NCBI GenBank assembly: GCA_023263235.1
Contig: JALQXE010000174.1
Coordinates: forward strand, 1 to 34,749
Length of the DNA: 34,749 nt
Direction of reading: 5' to 3'
Source of the DNA: Sediminibacterium sp.
Lineage (GTDB): Bacteria; Bacteroidota; Bacteroidia; Chitinophagales; Chitinophagaceae
Part shown: positions 24,501-32,269 of the stretch, piece by piece
Layout of the letters: each line of letters starts with the position of its first letter
How positions within the stretch are numbered: the stretch's first letter is position 1
The notes under the pieces: generated by a model
Told to the model about the DNA's origin: nothing
Database searches by the model: none
What the model saw: the letters and a program-made list of their open reading frames with translations, nothing else
Program-made: the position numbers and the translations under genes

Positions 24501-25580
24501 TTATTTATTATTAGAGCGTGGTGCACGACCTCCTCCAGTGGATGATCCTGAACTATTAAATCCACCACTTCTTCCTCCAGTATTTGAACTTGAATTTATG
24601 GAAGGTGTATAGCTTGAATTATTACTATTTGAATTTGTGCTCGTAGTTTTAAATTGATTGTTATTACTGAATGAACGACTAGGACGATCCCAACTATTAG
24701 CATAGTTCACATTTGCATTATTCGTAACCACTCTTTTAATTAAGCTACCGAAATTATTATTTAAGTTACTATTGCCTGTATATCTCGTATTACCAGATAT
24801 TGTATTTGTAGTATTATTAAAATTACCAGCACTTGAATTTCTTCGGTAAGCAGCTAAACCTGGTGCGCTATTTTGAGTAGCTCTTGGACTTTGATAATGA
24901 ATGCGACGTGCAGGGATACCACCCACAAAACCACCACCATATAAACCACCATAATAATAACCGTAAGGATTCCAAAGGCCTGCGTAATAAGGATTCCATC
25001 CACCAAAACCAAAACCACCCCATCCAAATCCACCATAGCCCCAGCCGCCCCATCCAAGACCGCCCCAACCTAATCCAGCAAATCCCCAATCATCGAATCC
25101 CCATCCAAGGCTGTAGTATGAATTCATAAATGGATGATAACCTCCCCATCCAAATCCCATGTTCATGCCAAATGGATTAAACCATGAAGCACCATAAAAT
25201 CCACTATACCAACTATTCCATCCTAAGTAAGAAGGGTAGTAAGCAAAATTAAATCTTGGGTCATTCCAATATCCAAAATCATCAATTGCATCCCAGCGGT
25301 TTCTGTTCGCTACTTTTAATCTTAAATAACGATCATCGGGGTAGCTTTGATAATCTTGATATTCTTGTTCGTTATCGGATTGTATTTGATCATTAGGACG
25401 CGCATTGTTTGTTCTTGCAGTTTGTTTGCTTGCGGCTTCAGTACTTGGGGTGTAATACAAATCGTCGGTTGCAGTTACTGTTGTTTGTTGCAAACTAGTG
25501 CAACTGGTACCAATACAACTAATCAGTACCATACCTGCTAGCATAAGCTTTAGCGGTGAAGATGTTATACGTGTATTCAT
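24501..25580 (-). CDS. Gly/Trp/Tyr-rich low-complexity lipoprotein, unknown function
   Basis: I start the gene at the ATG of 25580 (359 residues), since it begins a proper lipoprotein signal: MNTRITSS, a hydrophobic core, then LISC with lipidated Cys22; a farther ATG at 25625 adds 15 residues with no signal-peptide sense. Residues about 35-100 are polar and acidic (DDLYYTPS, EYQDYQSYPDDRYLRLK). Residues about 105-222 are a repetitive GWGG/GFGG/NPYY-rich stretch, dominated by Gly, Trp, Phe, Tyr and Asn. Residues 230-359 are Asn/Ser/Thr/Gly-rich and end with Arg-Ser. No domain is recognised. Such proteins are seen in Bacteroidota, and the DLYY/YDDRY start recurs. It probably decorates the outer membrane, perhaps cooperating with the FadL-like protein 30 bases downstream. 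Confidence 0.75.
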   Translation of the reverse strand: MNTRITSSPLKLMLAGMVLISCIGTSCTSLQQTTVTATDDLYYTPSTEAASKQTARTNNARPNDQIQSDNEQEYQDYQSYPDDRYLRLKVANRNRWDAIDDFGYWNDPRFNFAYYPSYLGWNSWYSGFYGASWFNPFGMNMGFGWGGYHPFMNSYYSLGWGFDDWGFAGLGWGGLGWGGWGYGGFGWGGFGFGGWNPYYAGLWNPYGYYYGGLYGGGFVGGIPARRIHYQSPRATQNSAPGLAAYRRNSSAGNFNNTTNTISGNTRYTGNSNLNNNFGSLIKRVVTNNANVNYANSWDRPSRSFSNNNQFKTTSTNSNSNNSSYTPSINSSSNTGGRSGGFNSSGSSTGGGRAPRSNNK

Positions 25581-25620
25581 GTTGAAATAGTTTAGGTTTT
25601 TATATGCCCTTAATTTAGCA

Positions 25621-25628
25621 TACATTTG
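25621..25628 (+). promoter_or_regulatory. -7 promoter element (TACATTTG) for proS
   Basis: An exact TAnnTTTG box on the plus strand, 85 bases before the proS ATG. It sits face to face with a minus-strand TAGCTTTG (25642-25635), so both start points would fall within 25629-25634. No TTG -33 box is clear. Confidence 0.45.
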
Positions 25629-25634
25629 CTACTT

Positions 25635-25642
25635 CAAAGCTA
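25635..25642 (-). promoter_or_regulatory. -7 promoter element (TAGCTTTG) for the low-complexity lipoprotein gene
   Basis: An exact TAnnTTTG box on the minus strand, 54 bases ahead of the ATG at 25580. It overlaps the left arm of an inverted repeat (25640-25648). Confidence 0.45.
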
Positions 25643-25674
25643 CGAAAATTTGGGATATAGGGCTTTTTTCGTAG
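25640..25674. repeat. Inverted repeat in the divergent lipoprotein/proS control region
   Basis: CTACGAAAA (25640-25648) and TTTTCGTAG (25666-25674) are perfect 9-base inverse complements separated by 17 bases. It lies after the proS -7 box, so it would be in the proS leader, and over the lipoprotein promoter. Possible operator or leader hairpin. Confidence 0.4.
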
Positions 25675-25713
25675 ATTGTTTTTAGAACAAAAATTGTTAA
25701 GATTTATTAAAAA

Positions 25714-27192
25714 ATGGCAAAGGAATTAACAACAAGAGCGCAGGACTATTCACAATGGTATAACGACCTAGTCTTAAAAGGCGAATTAGCTGATTATAGC
25801 GCGGTAAGAGGATGTATGGTCATAAAGCCATATGGTTATGCTTTATGGGAAAATATGCAAGCAGCCTTAGACAAAATGTTTAAGGATACCGGGCATCAAA
25901 ACGCCTATTTCCCATTGTTTGTTCCCAAATCCCTATTTGAAGCAGAGGAAAAAAATGCCGAAGGTTTTGCTAAAGAATGTGCCATCGTAACCCATTACCG
26001 TTTAAAAACCGACCCTAATAATAAGGGAAAATTAATGGTGGATCCGGAAGCGAAATTGGAAGAAGAATTAATTGTGCGTCCAACCAGTGAAGCTATTATT
26101 TGGAACACCTATAAAAATTGGATTCAATCGTATCGAGACTTGCCTATTTTGGTAAACCAATGGGCAAATGTGGTGCGATGGGAGATGAGAACAAGATTGT
26201 TTTTACGTACTGCCGAATTTTTATGGCAGGAAGGACATACTGCACATGCTACTAAGGAAGAAGCCATTGCAGAAACGGTTCAAATGTTAAATGTATATGC
26301 GGACTTCGCTGAAAATTGGATGGCAGTTCCGGTGATTAAAGGTGTGAAATCGGCAAACGAAAGATTTGCAGGTGCAGAAGATACTTATTGTATTGAAGCT
26401 TTAATGCAGGATGGTAAGGCATTGCAAGCAGGTACATCACATTTCTTAGGACAAAATTTTGCGAAAGCATTTGATGTAAAGTTTAGTGATAAGAACAATA
26501 CTTTGGATTATGTATGGGCAACAAGTTGGGGGGTGAGTACGCGTTTAATTGGAGGATTGGTGATGACGCATAGTGATGATCAAGGATTGGTATTGCCTCC
26601 AAGAATTGCACCTATACAAGTAGTTATTGTGCCTATTTATAAAGGAGATGATCAAAAAGCAATCTTAGATGAAAAAATACATGCATTAGTGGCTTCCTTT
26701 AAAGCAGCAGGCATTCGTGTAAAGTATGATGATTCCGATAATCAAAGACCAGGTTGGAAATTTGCTGAATATGAATTAAAAGGAGTGCCTGTGCGTATTG
26801 CAGTTGGGCCAAGAGATTTGGAAAATAATCAGGTAGAAATTGCGCGCAGAGATACCAAAGAAAAAACAAGCGTGTCCATGGATGGTTTAACAGAGACAGT
26901 AAATAATTTATTGTTAGAAATACAATCTAATTTATTTAATCGTGCTAAACAATATCGCGACGAACATATCACCTCAGCCGATACTTGGGATGAGTTTGTA
27001 AATATATTAGACACCAAGGCGGGATTTGTTTCCGCACATTGGGATGGAACACCAGCAACTGAAGAAAAAATAAAGGAATTAACAAAAGCAACCATTCGTT
27101 GTATTCCTTTAGACAATTCTTTGGAAGCAGGTAAATGTATTTTAACGGGTAATCCTTCTACACAACGTGTTTTGTTTGCGAGAGCTTACTAA
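25714..27192 (+). CDS. proS: Proline--tRNA ligase, archaeal/eukaryotic-type
   Basis: 492 residues, the short form without the bacterial editing insertion; this type is common in Bacteroidota. It charges tRNA-Pro. Class II signatures are visible: the motif 1 region [33 protein letters not shown] with [20 protein letters not shown] (motif 2), [16 protein letters not shown] and [15 protein letters not shown] (motif 3), then the anticodon-binding domain ([11 protein letters not shown], to [12 protein letters not shown]). The C-terminus ends [17 protein letters not shown], the extra domain of this type with its terminal Tyr. It is full length. truB begins 11 bases later, so the two RNA genes are co-transcribed. 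Confidence 0.95.
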   Translation: MAKELTTRAQDYSQWYNDLVLKGELADYSAVRGCMVIKPYGYALWENMQAALDKMFKDTGHQNAYFPLFVPKSLFEAEEKNAEGFAKECAIVTHYRLKTDPNNKGKLMVDPEAKLEEELIVRPTSEAIIWNTYKNWIQSYRDLPILVNQWANVVRWEMRTRLFLRTAEFLWQEGHTAHATKEEAIAETVQMLNVYADFAENWMAVPVIKGVKSANERFAGAEDTYCIEALMQDGKALQAGTSHFLGQNFAKAFDVKFSDKNNTLDYVWATSWGVSTRLIGGLVMTHSDDQGLVLPPRIAPIQVVIVPIYKGDDQKAILDEKIHALVASFKAAGIRVKYDDSDNQRPGWKFAEYELKGVPVRIAVGPRDLENNQVEIARRDTKEKTSVSMDGLTETVNNLLLEIQSNLFNRAKQYRDEHITSADTWDEFVNILDTKAGFVSAHWDGTPATEEKIKELTKATIRCIPLDNSLEAGKCILTGNPSTQRVLFARAY

Positions 27193-27203
27193 GATTTTGC
27201 AAG

Positions 27204-27911
27204 ATGAAAAAACAAGGACCCATTCCTGATGCACTTGTCCCTTTTTTAGAAGGAAAAGTTTTATTAATGGATAAGCCATTAAGATGGACTTCATTTAAAA
27301 TGATTCGTCGTGTGCGTGGACTTACTTTTGTACAAAAAGTTGGACATGCAGGCACTCTAGATCCTTTGGCAACAGGGCTTTTAATTATATGTACGGGTAA
27401 ATGCACTAAGCAGATTAACGATTACATGGGTATGCCCAAAGAATATACAGGTACTTTGGTTTTAGGGGCTACTACAGCAACTTTTGATTTAGAATCCGAG
27501 CCGGAGAATTTTAAATCTATTGATCATATTACAGTTGCACAAATACAAGCTGCTACAAAGGATTTTATAGGTGAAATTTCCCAATTGCCACCCCAACATT
27601 CTGCAATTAAAAAAGACGGAGTGCGTTTATATGAAACTGCTCGACAAGGCATTGAAGTAAAAGTAGATCCTCGAAAAGTAACCATTGAAAATTTTGAGCT
27701 TACTAAAATTGATTTACCCCATATTGAATTTAAAGTGAACTGTTCTACAGGAACGTATATAAGAAGTTTAGTAAATGATTTTGGTGCTGCATTAGGGGTA
27801 GGAGCTTATATGAGTGCATTAAGACGTACTAAAATAGGTGAGTTTACTATTGAGAACGCAATACAATGGGAGGATTTGAGGGACGAGGTAGATGAATTAT
27901 TAAAAGGGTAA
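27204..27911 (+). CDS. truB: tRNA pseudouridine(55) synthase
   Basis: 235 residues, the short form without PUA domain. It makes the universal pseudouridine at position 55 of the T-arm. Evidence: LLMDKPLRWTSFKMIRRVR, then KVGHAGTLDPLATGLLIICTG with catalytic Asp53 in GTLDPLATG, YTGTLVLGATTATFDLESEP, and LPPQHSAIKKDGVRLYETAR with the family Tyr, and STGTYIRSLVNDFG near the end. The stop codon overlaps the convergent TamL-like gene by 12 bases. It follows proS by 11 bases. Confidence 0.95.
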   Translation: MKKQGPIPDALVPFLEGKVLLMDKPLRWTSFKMIRRVRGLTFVQKVGHAGTLDPLATGLLIICTGKCTKQINDYMGMPKEYTGTLVLGATTATFDLESEPENFKSIDHITVAQIQAATKDFIGEISQLPPQHSAIKKDGVRLYETARQGIEVKVDPRKVTIENFELTKIDLPHIEFKVNCSTGTYIRSLVNDFGAALGVGAYMSALRRTKIGEFTIENAIQWEDLRDEVDELLKG

Positions 27912-30275
27912 ACCAATCCCAAACTGCCAAGCATAATTATTTACCCTAGTACCATTAGGTTTCACTTCGGTCCATTTGATATTTTTTAAATCAAGCCACC
28001 CATCATTATAAGATCTGGTTGGGTCTTTCATTTTCATGGCATAATCTACACGTACTGTGAAATAATTAAAATCAATTCTAAGGCCGGTTCCCAAACCAAC
28101 GGCTAAGTCCTTATATAATTTATTCAATTTAAATCCAGCATTAGGATCTTGCGCATTGTCGCGTGTATTCCAAATATTTCCGATGTCTGCAAACAAGGCA
28201 GAACCAATTTTATAAGAGCCAATTTGAGCAAGATTAAAACGATATTCCAAATTGGTTTCTAATTGTAAATCACCAAATCGATCAAAGTTTTGACTAATAC
28301 GGCTTGTGTCATAAAAGGTAGAACTTCCCAATCCCAATTGCCTTAGTCCCCAAGCACGCATACTATAAGGGCCACCCGCGGTAAATTGTTTAAAGAAAGG
28401 AAGTTGTCCACCAAGTGCACCATCATTGCTGTAGTTATTGCCCCATCCGCCCATGAAGCGCCAAGCTAATTCGGAATAATTGTATTTCACTAATTTGCGC
28501 AGTTCCATTTCAACTTTAATATACCTATAAATATTTTTTTGAATAGAAGCGGCGCTGCCTAAAAGTCCTCCTGCTTCTTCGATACCTATTCTAAAATAAT
28601 TATTTTGATTTGCGTGTTTTGACGAAGGGCCGGAATGAACATAGCTTATTGTTTGGCTAATTACATTACCATTGTTAAAAGAAGATCTTAAAAAAGGATT
28701 TAAAATCAATAAACTGTCAAGCTTTCCAAATTTTCCTAATTGATATAATTCAATATTAATTGGCTTGTAAGCAATAACATCTTCCATTCCATTTTTATTT
28801 TTTTTCCATTCATAACCCCAACTAGTTGTGAAGGATTTTAATCGATAATAATTCAATCGGTCAATATAGGATCCATTAAGCGAGAAATTGGTTTTTTCGT
28901 TGCTATTTATTGACTTTACAATGGGTTTGAATGGTATCATTAAACCCGGAAAACTATATGTTTGCCCTACATTTAATAATTGCGTTTGAGTAAGATTTGC
29001 TTTATTTAAATCCAGCTCAACGCCAGTTCTAAAACTGGTAATTGATTGAATAGATTTTTTTTGCACATTACGATCTCTAAATGTAAAACTTGTAGAAAGT
29101 CCAAGTAGATTTCCTGCACCAATTTCGGTGGTATTTCTACTTCCTTCTAAATCCAAACTAAAACCTCTTCTTAAAGCAGGTACCAATAAATAATGCAGTG
29201 TGATACTGTCATTTTTTAAGCTGGTTCTGGAATCTATTTGTTGCCATGCACCCAGTGCGCTTAAATTATTGAGGGTATGAAAAAAATAATGTTCATTAAA
29301 TAAATCACCTTTATGAATAATGGATTGTTCTTTAAATAAGCGTGTTTTGAATTTTGGCTTATTGAACTGTTGTTCAATATCATCAATTCGATTAGCGTTA
29401 TTTTGACCTTTTGATATGACGCTGTCCGGATTATCAATTAAGGCAACATCACTGTAAAAAATTTGCTCTTTTATAGGGTAAGCCTTAGTAATGGCAGGCG
29501 TTATATTTCTTAATTGAAAATTTATTTTCCAACTAGGGTTCTCTTTCGATTTTTTAATGGCATCCTGAATTTGATTTACCTGTGCCAAAGGATCCAAATT
29601 CAATTTCATTAAAGAAGTATTCATGGTATCTACTTCTGCAAAAATCTTTTCCTTGGTAAAATAATAGTAACCATTGGAGCGGAATAAATCTACTAAGCGG
29701 TCTAGTTCATTATTGATGGACTCGCTAGAAAAAGCAGACCCTTTTGTAATATAACTTTGCGCTGAATTTCTTTCGGCTAGTGTTTGTAATGCTTTGTCTC
29801 CTAATTGATAGGTAACAGTATCAATAATTGTTTTTTTATTGAGTGCTATTTCCATTTTCAAGTACACCCTCCACTCATTTTTTACCGTGTCTACTCTTGT
29901 GCTAAGGTTTAAATTTGGGCGATGGTATCCTTTTGTTGCCAAATAGTTTTGCATGTACTGAATGGTCCTTTCGTTTCTTTCAGGTTGATATGCAGTGGGT
30001 TGAATTATAGTACTAAAAATTCCAAATTGTCTAATTTTCCGCACTTTTAAACTATCGTCCCAGTAATTATCTAAATCATAGCTAATAGCTCTTAATACAT
30101 TCTTGTTTTCGGGGTCTTTGATGACAATTTTGTTGTCATACACAAATGCCATTTCCTTAGGATAGTCGTGAACGATGGCTTTTTTCACATCGGCACATGC
30201 ATTTATTAAAAATAAAAGCCCAAGTAGGGGAATTCTTGAGAAGAATCTAATATTTTTAAGCTTCGTAAATAACAT
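27900..30275 (-). CDS. TamL/BamA-superfamily outer-membrane assembly protein, lipid-anchored
   Basis: 791 residues. It starts with a lipoprotein signal (LLGLLFLINAC, Cys27), unlike E. coli BamA/TamA; a lipidated TamA-like protein, TamL, is known in Bacteroidota. Residues about 35-390 hold POTRA-like repeats (beta-alpha-alpha-beta units such as FGIFSTIIQPTAYQPERNER, and a GSAFSSESINNELDRLVDLFRSNGYY unit), and residues about 400-791 are an Omp85 barrel. The barrel has the family's conserved FTAGGPYSMRAWGLRQLG block (the (V/I)RG(F/Y) area, here as MRAW) and ends PLRIDFNYFTVRVDYAMKMK-like strands and GIGLPF. It would insert or export outer-membrane proteins. TamB is not in the window. Promoter box TATATTTG lies inside the divergent methyltransferase gene. 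Confidence 0.85.
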   Translation of the reverse strand: MLFTKLKNIRFFSRIPLLGLLFLINACADVKKAIVHDYPKEMAFVYDNKIVIKDPENKNVLRAISYDLDNYWDDSLKVRKIRQFGIFSTIIQPTAYQPERNERTIQYMQNYLATKGYHRPNLNLSTRVDTVKNEWRVYLKMEIALNKKTIIDTVTYQLGDKALQTLAERNSAQSYITKGSAFSSESINNELDRLVDLFRSNGYYYFTKEKIFAEVDTMNTSLMKLNLDPLAQVNQIQDAIKKSKENPSWKINFQLRNITPAITKAYPIKEQIFYSDVALIDNPDSVISKGQNNANRIDDIEQQFNKPKFKTRLFKEQSIIHKGDLFNEHYFFHTLNNLSALGAWQQIDSRTSLKNDSITLHYLLVPALRRGFSLDLEGSRNTTEIGAGNLLGLSTSFTFRDRNVQKKSIQSITSFRTGVELDLNKANLTQTQLLNVGQTYSFPGLMIPFKPIVKSINSNEKTNFSLNGSYIDRLNYYRLKSFTTSWGYEWKKNKNGMEDVIAYKPINIELYQLGKFGKLDSLLILNPFLRSSFNNGNVISQTISYVHSGPSSKHANQNNYFRIGIEEAGGLLGSAASIQKNIYRYIKVEMELRKLVKYNYSELAWRFMGGWGNNYSNDGALGGQLPFFKQFTAGGPYSMRAWGLRQLGLGSSTFYDTSRISQNFDRFGDLQLETNLEYRFNLAQIGSYKIGSALFADIGNIWNTRDNAQDPNAGFKLNKLYKDLAVGLGTGLRIDFNYFTVRVDYAMKMKDPTRSYNDGWLDLKNIKWTEVKPNGTRVNNYAWQFGIGLPF

Positions 30276-31005
30276 GCATCAAATGGATAAGAATGAGCTC
30301 AAATATATTCAATCTTTTGCCCAAAAAAAACATTGGGTACAAGAAACTGTGTATTTGATTGAAGGTCCAAAGATGCTTGAGGAGGCTTTAAAGTCTAATT
30401 GTGAGATTAAAAAGATTTATGCCACGCGCGCGTGGTTAGGGTGTAACGATATTGGAGCGACAGCGTTTGAGGAAGTAGATGAAATTATGTTGTCAAGATT
30501 AAGCCAGCTTCAAACGCCTAATCAAGCAATTGCCTTGGTATATAAAAACGAAATTAAAAAGGTAGACGAAACTAAACAGCTTATTTTAGTATTAGATGGT
30601 ATACAAGATCCAGGTAATTTAGGAACCATAATTAGGACAGCCGATTGGTTTGGCATACATCATATTTTAGTAACCGAGGATACGGCAAGTATTTACAATC
30701 CCAAAGTAATTCAAAGCACTATGGGAAGTTGTTTTAGAGTTCAAGTGGAAGTGGCGGACATAGAAGCCATATTAAGTAAAACTAAATACCCAGTCATAGG
30801 TACTTTATTGTCGGGCAGTTCAATTTACGAGCAAGTGATACCGCTTACAGGATATTTAGTAATTGGCAATGAGTCTAAAGGAATTAGACCTGCCATTCAA
30901 AAGGCGATTACACATCCAGTTTCAATCCCCAAATTTGGCGATGCTGAATCTTTAAACGCAGCTGTTGCAACAGGCATAGTGCTCTCTAAATGGAAAATGC
31001 AATAG
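30274..31005 (+). CDS. SPOUT (TrmH/SpoU-family) RNA 2'-O-ribose methyltransferase
   Basis: 243 residues from the ATG at 30274; a start at 30283 (MDKNELKYIQ) is about equally likely. A longer frame from 30175 is open but would run through the divergent gene's signal peptide. The N-terminal substrate-binding domain includes TVYLIEGPKMLEEAL; the SPOUT domain has the trefoil-knot motifs ILVLDGIQDPGNLGTIIRTA (motif 1, with N and R), LVIGNESKGI (motif 2) and ISIPKFGDAESLNAAVATGI (motif 3, here VSIPKFGDAESLNAAVATG). Such enzymes methylate 23S rRNA or tRNA riboses; the target is not determined. Its start codon shares bases with that of the divergent TamL-like gene (CATG). It ends one base before the convergent Lol gene. 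Confidence 0.9.
   Translation: MHQMDKNELKYIQSFAQKKHWVQETVYLIEGPKMLEEALKSNCEIKKIYATRAWLGCNDIGATAFEEVDEIMLSRLSQLQTPNQAIALVYKNEIKKVDETKQLILVLDGIQDPGNLGTIIRTADWFGIHHILVTEDTASIYNPKVIQSTMGSCFRVQVEVADIEAILSKTKYPVIGTLLSGSSIYEQVIPLTGYLVIGNESKGIRPAIQKAITHPVSIPKFGDAESLNAAVATGIVLSKWKMQ
30300..30307 (-). promoter_or_regulatory. -7 promoter element (TATATTTG) for the TamL-like gene
   Basis: An exact TAnnTTTG on the minus strand, 24 bases before the ATG at 30275, and inside the first codons of the divergent methyltransferase. No TTG at the expected -33 distance; a TTTTTTTTGGG run is 14 bases upstream. Confidence 0.4.
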
Positions 31006-31006
31006 A

Positions 31007-32200
31007 TTAATCGAATTTAATGGCTTTTGCTGGAGCAATTTTCTTAATCCAAAGAGTGGGGATTAAAAAAGATGTATAGCTCACAAAAGCGGTACCCGCA
31101 ATCACTAATACTACTTGTAGCCAATTAATATGAATAGGAAGATACTTTATAAAGTAGGCAGTTTCATCCAATTGAATGAAATTAAACTTTTGTTGCAAGA
31201 GTGCAATGCCAACACCCAAAATACTTCCTATGACAATTCCCATCCAACAAATAAAACTAGCTTGGTATAAAAATATTTGTCTTAAAAAAGAATGAGATGC
31301 ACCCATTGCAGTAAGCGTGCCAATCATATTAACCCGTTCCAACATTAAAATAAATAAACAAGTAAGCAAATTCACAATGGCTATGATGAGTAAAATAGAA
31401 ATTGTCACATTCTTATTTACGTTTTGCACATTAATCCAATCAAAAATTTGTGGGTAGTAATCTTTAATTGGCGTGGCCACCCAATTTTTAGGCATTCTTT
31501 GAATCAGACTTTCATTTACTGTTTCAACTGGCATATCTTTTTTTAAGTCAACTGCATATCCTTCAATTTGCGTGTAATTATTAATAATTTTTTGCACTGT
31601 TTTAATATCCACAATCACAAATTGTCTGTCATATTCCTCAATGCCGGAATGATAAAAACCAATCACTTTCATTTTTCTTTGCACCACATTGCCATTATTT
31701 AACAAATATATTCGGATACTACTGTCTAAAGGAATTTTTAATTTATTGGCTAGGGCGTCTGAAATAATAATATCATTTCTATTGCTATCCTGTGCATTAA
31801 AAACAGCCCCTTTAACAATAAATGGAATTTTGCTATTGGCAGGTACACCTTTCATTACCACACCTTCAATATCGGGTCCATAGGAAAGGACAGAGGACTG
31901 ATTAATAAAAGGGGTTACACGCTCAACCGAGTCACTCCATAATACCTTGGCATTTTGGTTGAGTTCAATAGGTTCGCCACTCACGGAGGCAACACGAATA
32001 TGACCCCAAAACTGATATACCTTATTCGAAATGCTTTGTTGAAAACCATTCACAATGGCTAAGGTTAAAATAATAGCTGCCACACTAATTGCCGTTGCTG
32101 CAATGGAAAGACGCACTATAAAACGCGTATAGGTTTTCTCCTTTTGGAAACTTATTTTTTTCGCAATATCAAAGGCAGTAGACAAGTTTATAATTTTCAT
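31007..32200 (-). CDS. LolC/LolE-like lipoprotein-releasing (FtsX-family) permease
   Basis: 397 residues from the ATG at 32200 (MKIINLSTAFDIAKK); a TTG at 32233 would add 11 residues but starts less well. Layout of a MacB/FtsX-type permease: TM1 at about 30-55 (IAATAISVAAIILTLAIVNGF), a periplasmic domain about 60-255, and three C-terminal helices (ISILLIIAIVNLLTCLFILM, FICWMGIVIGSILGVGIALLQ, and the last LVIAGTAFVSYTSFLIPTLW). Lol permeases lift lipoproteins out of the inner membrane with a LolD ATPase. No ATPase gene is in the window; in Bacteroidota it is often encoded apart. The E. coli C/E split does not apply here. Confidence 0.85.
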   Translation of the reverse strand: MKIINLSTAFDIAKKISFQKEKTYTRFIVRLSIAATAISVAAIILTLAIVNGFQQSISNKVYQFWGHIRVASVSGEPIELNQNAKVLWSDSVERVTPFINQSSVLSYGPDIEGVVMKGVPANSKIPFIVKGAVFNAQDSNRNDIIISDALANKLKIPLDSSIRIYLLNNGNVVQRKMKVIGFYHSGIEEYDRQFVIVDIKTVQKIINNYTQIEGYAVDLKKDMPVETVNESLIQRMPKNWVATPIKDYYPQIFDWINVQNVNKNVTISILLIIAIVNLLTCLFILMLERVNMIGTLTAMGASHSFLRQIFLYQASFICWMGIVIGSILGVGIALLQQKFNFIQLDETAYFIKYLPIHINWLQVVLVIAGTAFVSYTSFLIPTLWIKKIAPAKAIKFD

Positions 32201-32241
32201 CAAAACTAGTTTTTTCTCCTTATATATTCCCAATTATCATT

Positions 32242-32249
32242 TAGTTTCG
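32242..32249 (+). promoter_or_regulatory. -7-like element (TAGTTTCG) of the T9SS plug gene
   Basis: Seven of eight positions fit TAnnTTTG, 20 bases ahead of the ATG at 32270. Confidence 0.25.
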
Positions 32250-32269
32250 TAAAGACTAAAACTCTAAAA

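Noticed and set aside
24854..25129. Several Gly/Trp- or His/Asn-rich reading frames on both strands in the lipoprotein gene
   Set aside because: They are out-of-frame readings of a repetitive low-complexity sequence and lack start contexts or domains.
25581..25625. Upstream ATG for the low-complexity lipoprotein
   Set aside because: The 15 extra residues (charged, aromatic) would spoil the lipoprotein signal; the ATG at 25580 gives a canonical N-region.
30175..30273. A 33-residue N-terminal extension of the SPOUT methyltransferase
   Set aside because: The sequence is antisense to the TamL-like signal peptide and adds no family feature; the ATG at 30274 or 30283 fits the usual start of the enzyme.
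32201..32208. TAGTTTTG box directly before the LolC/E-like ATG on the minus strand
   Set aside because: With the SRP ruler the start point would fall inside or after the start codon at 32200, so it cannot serve this gene from there; likely chance.
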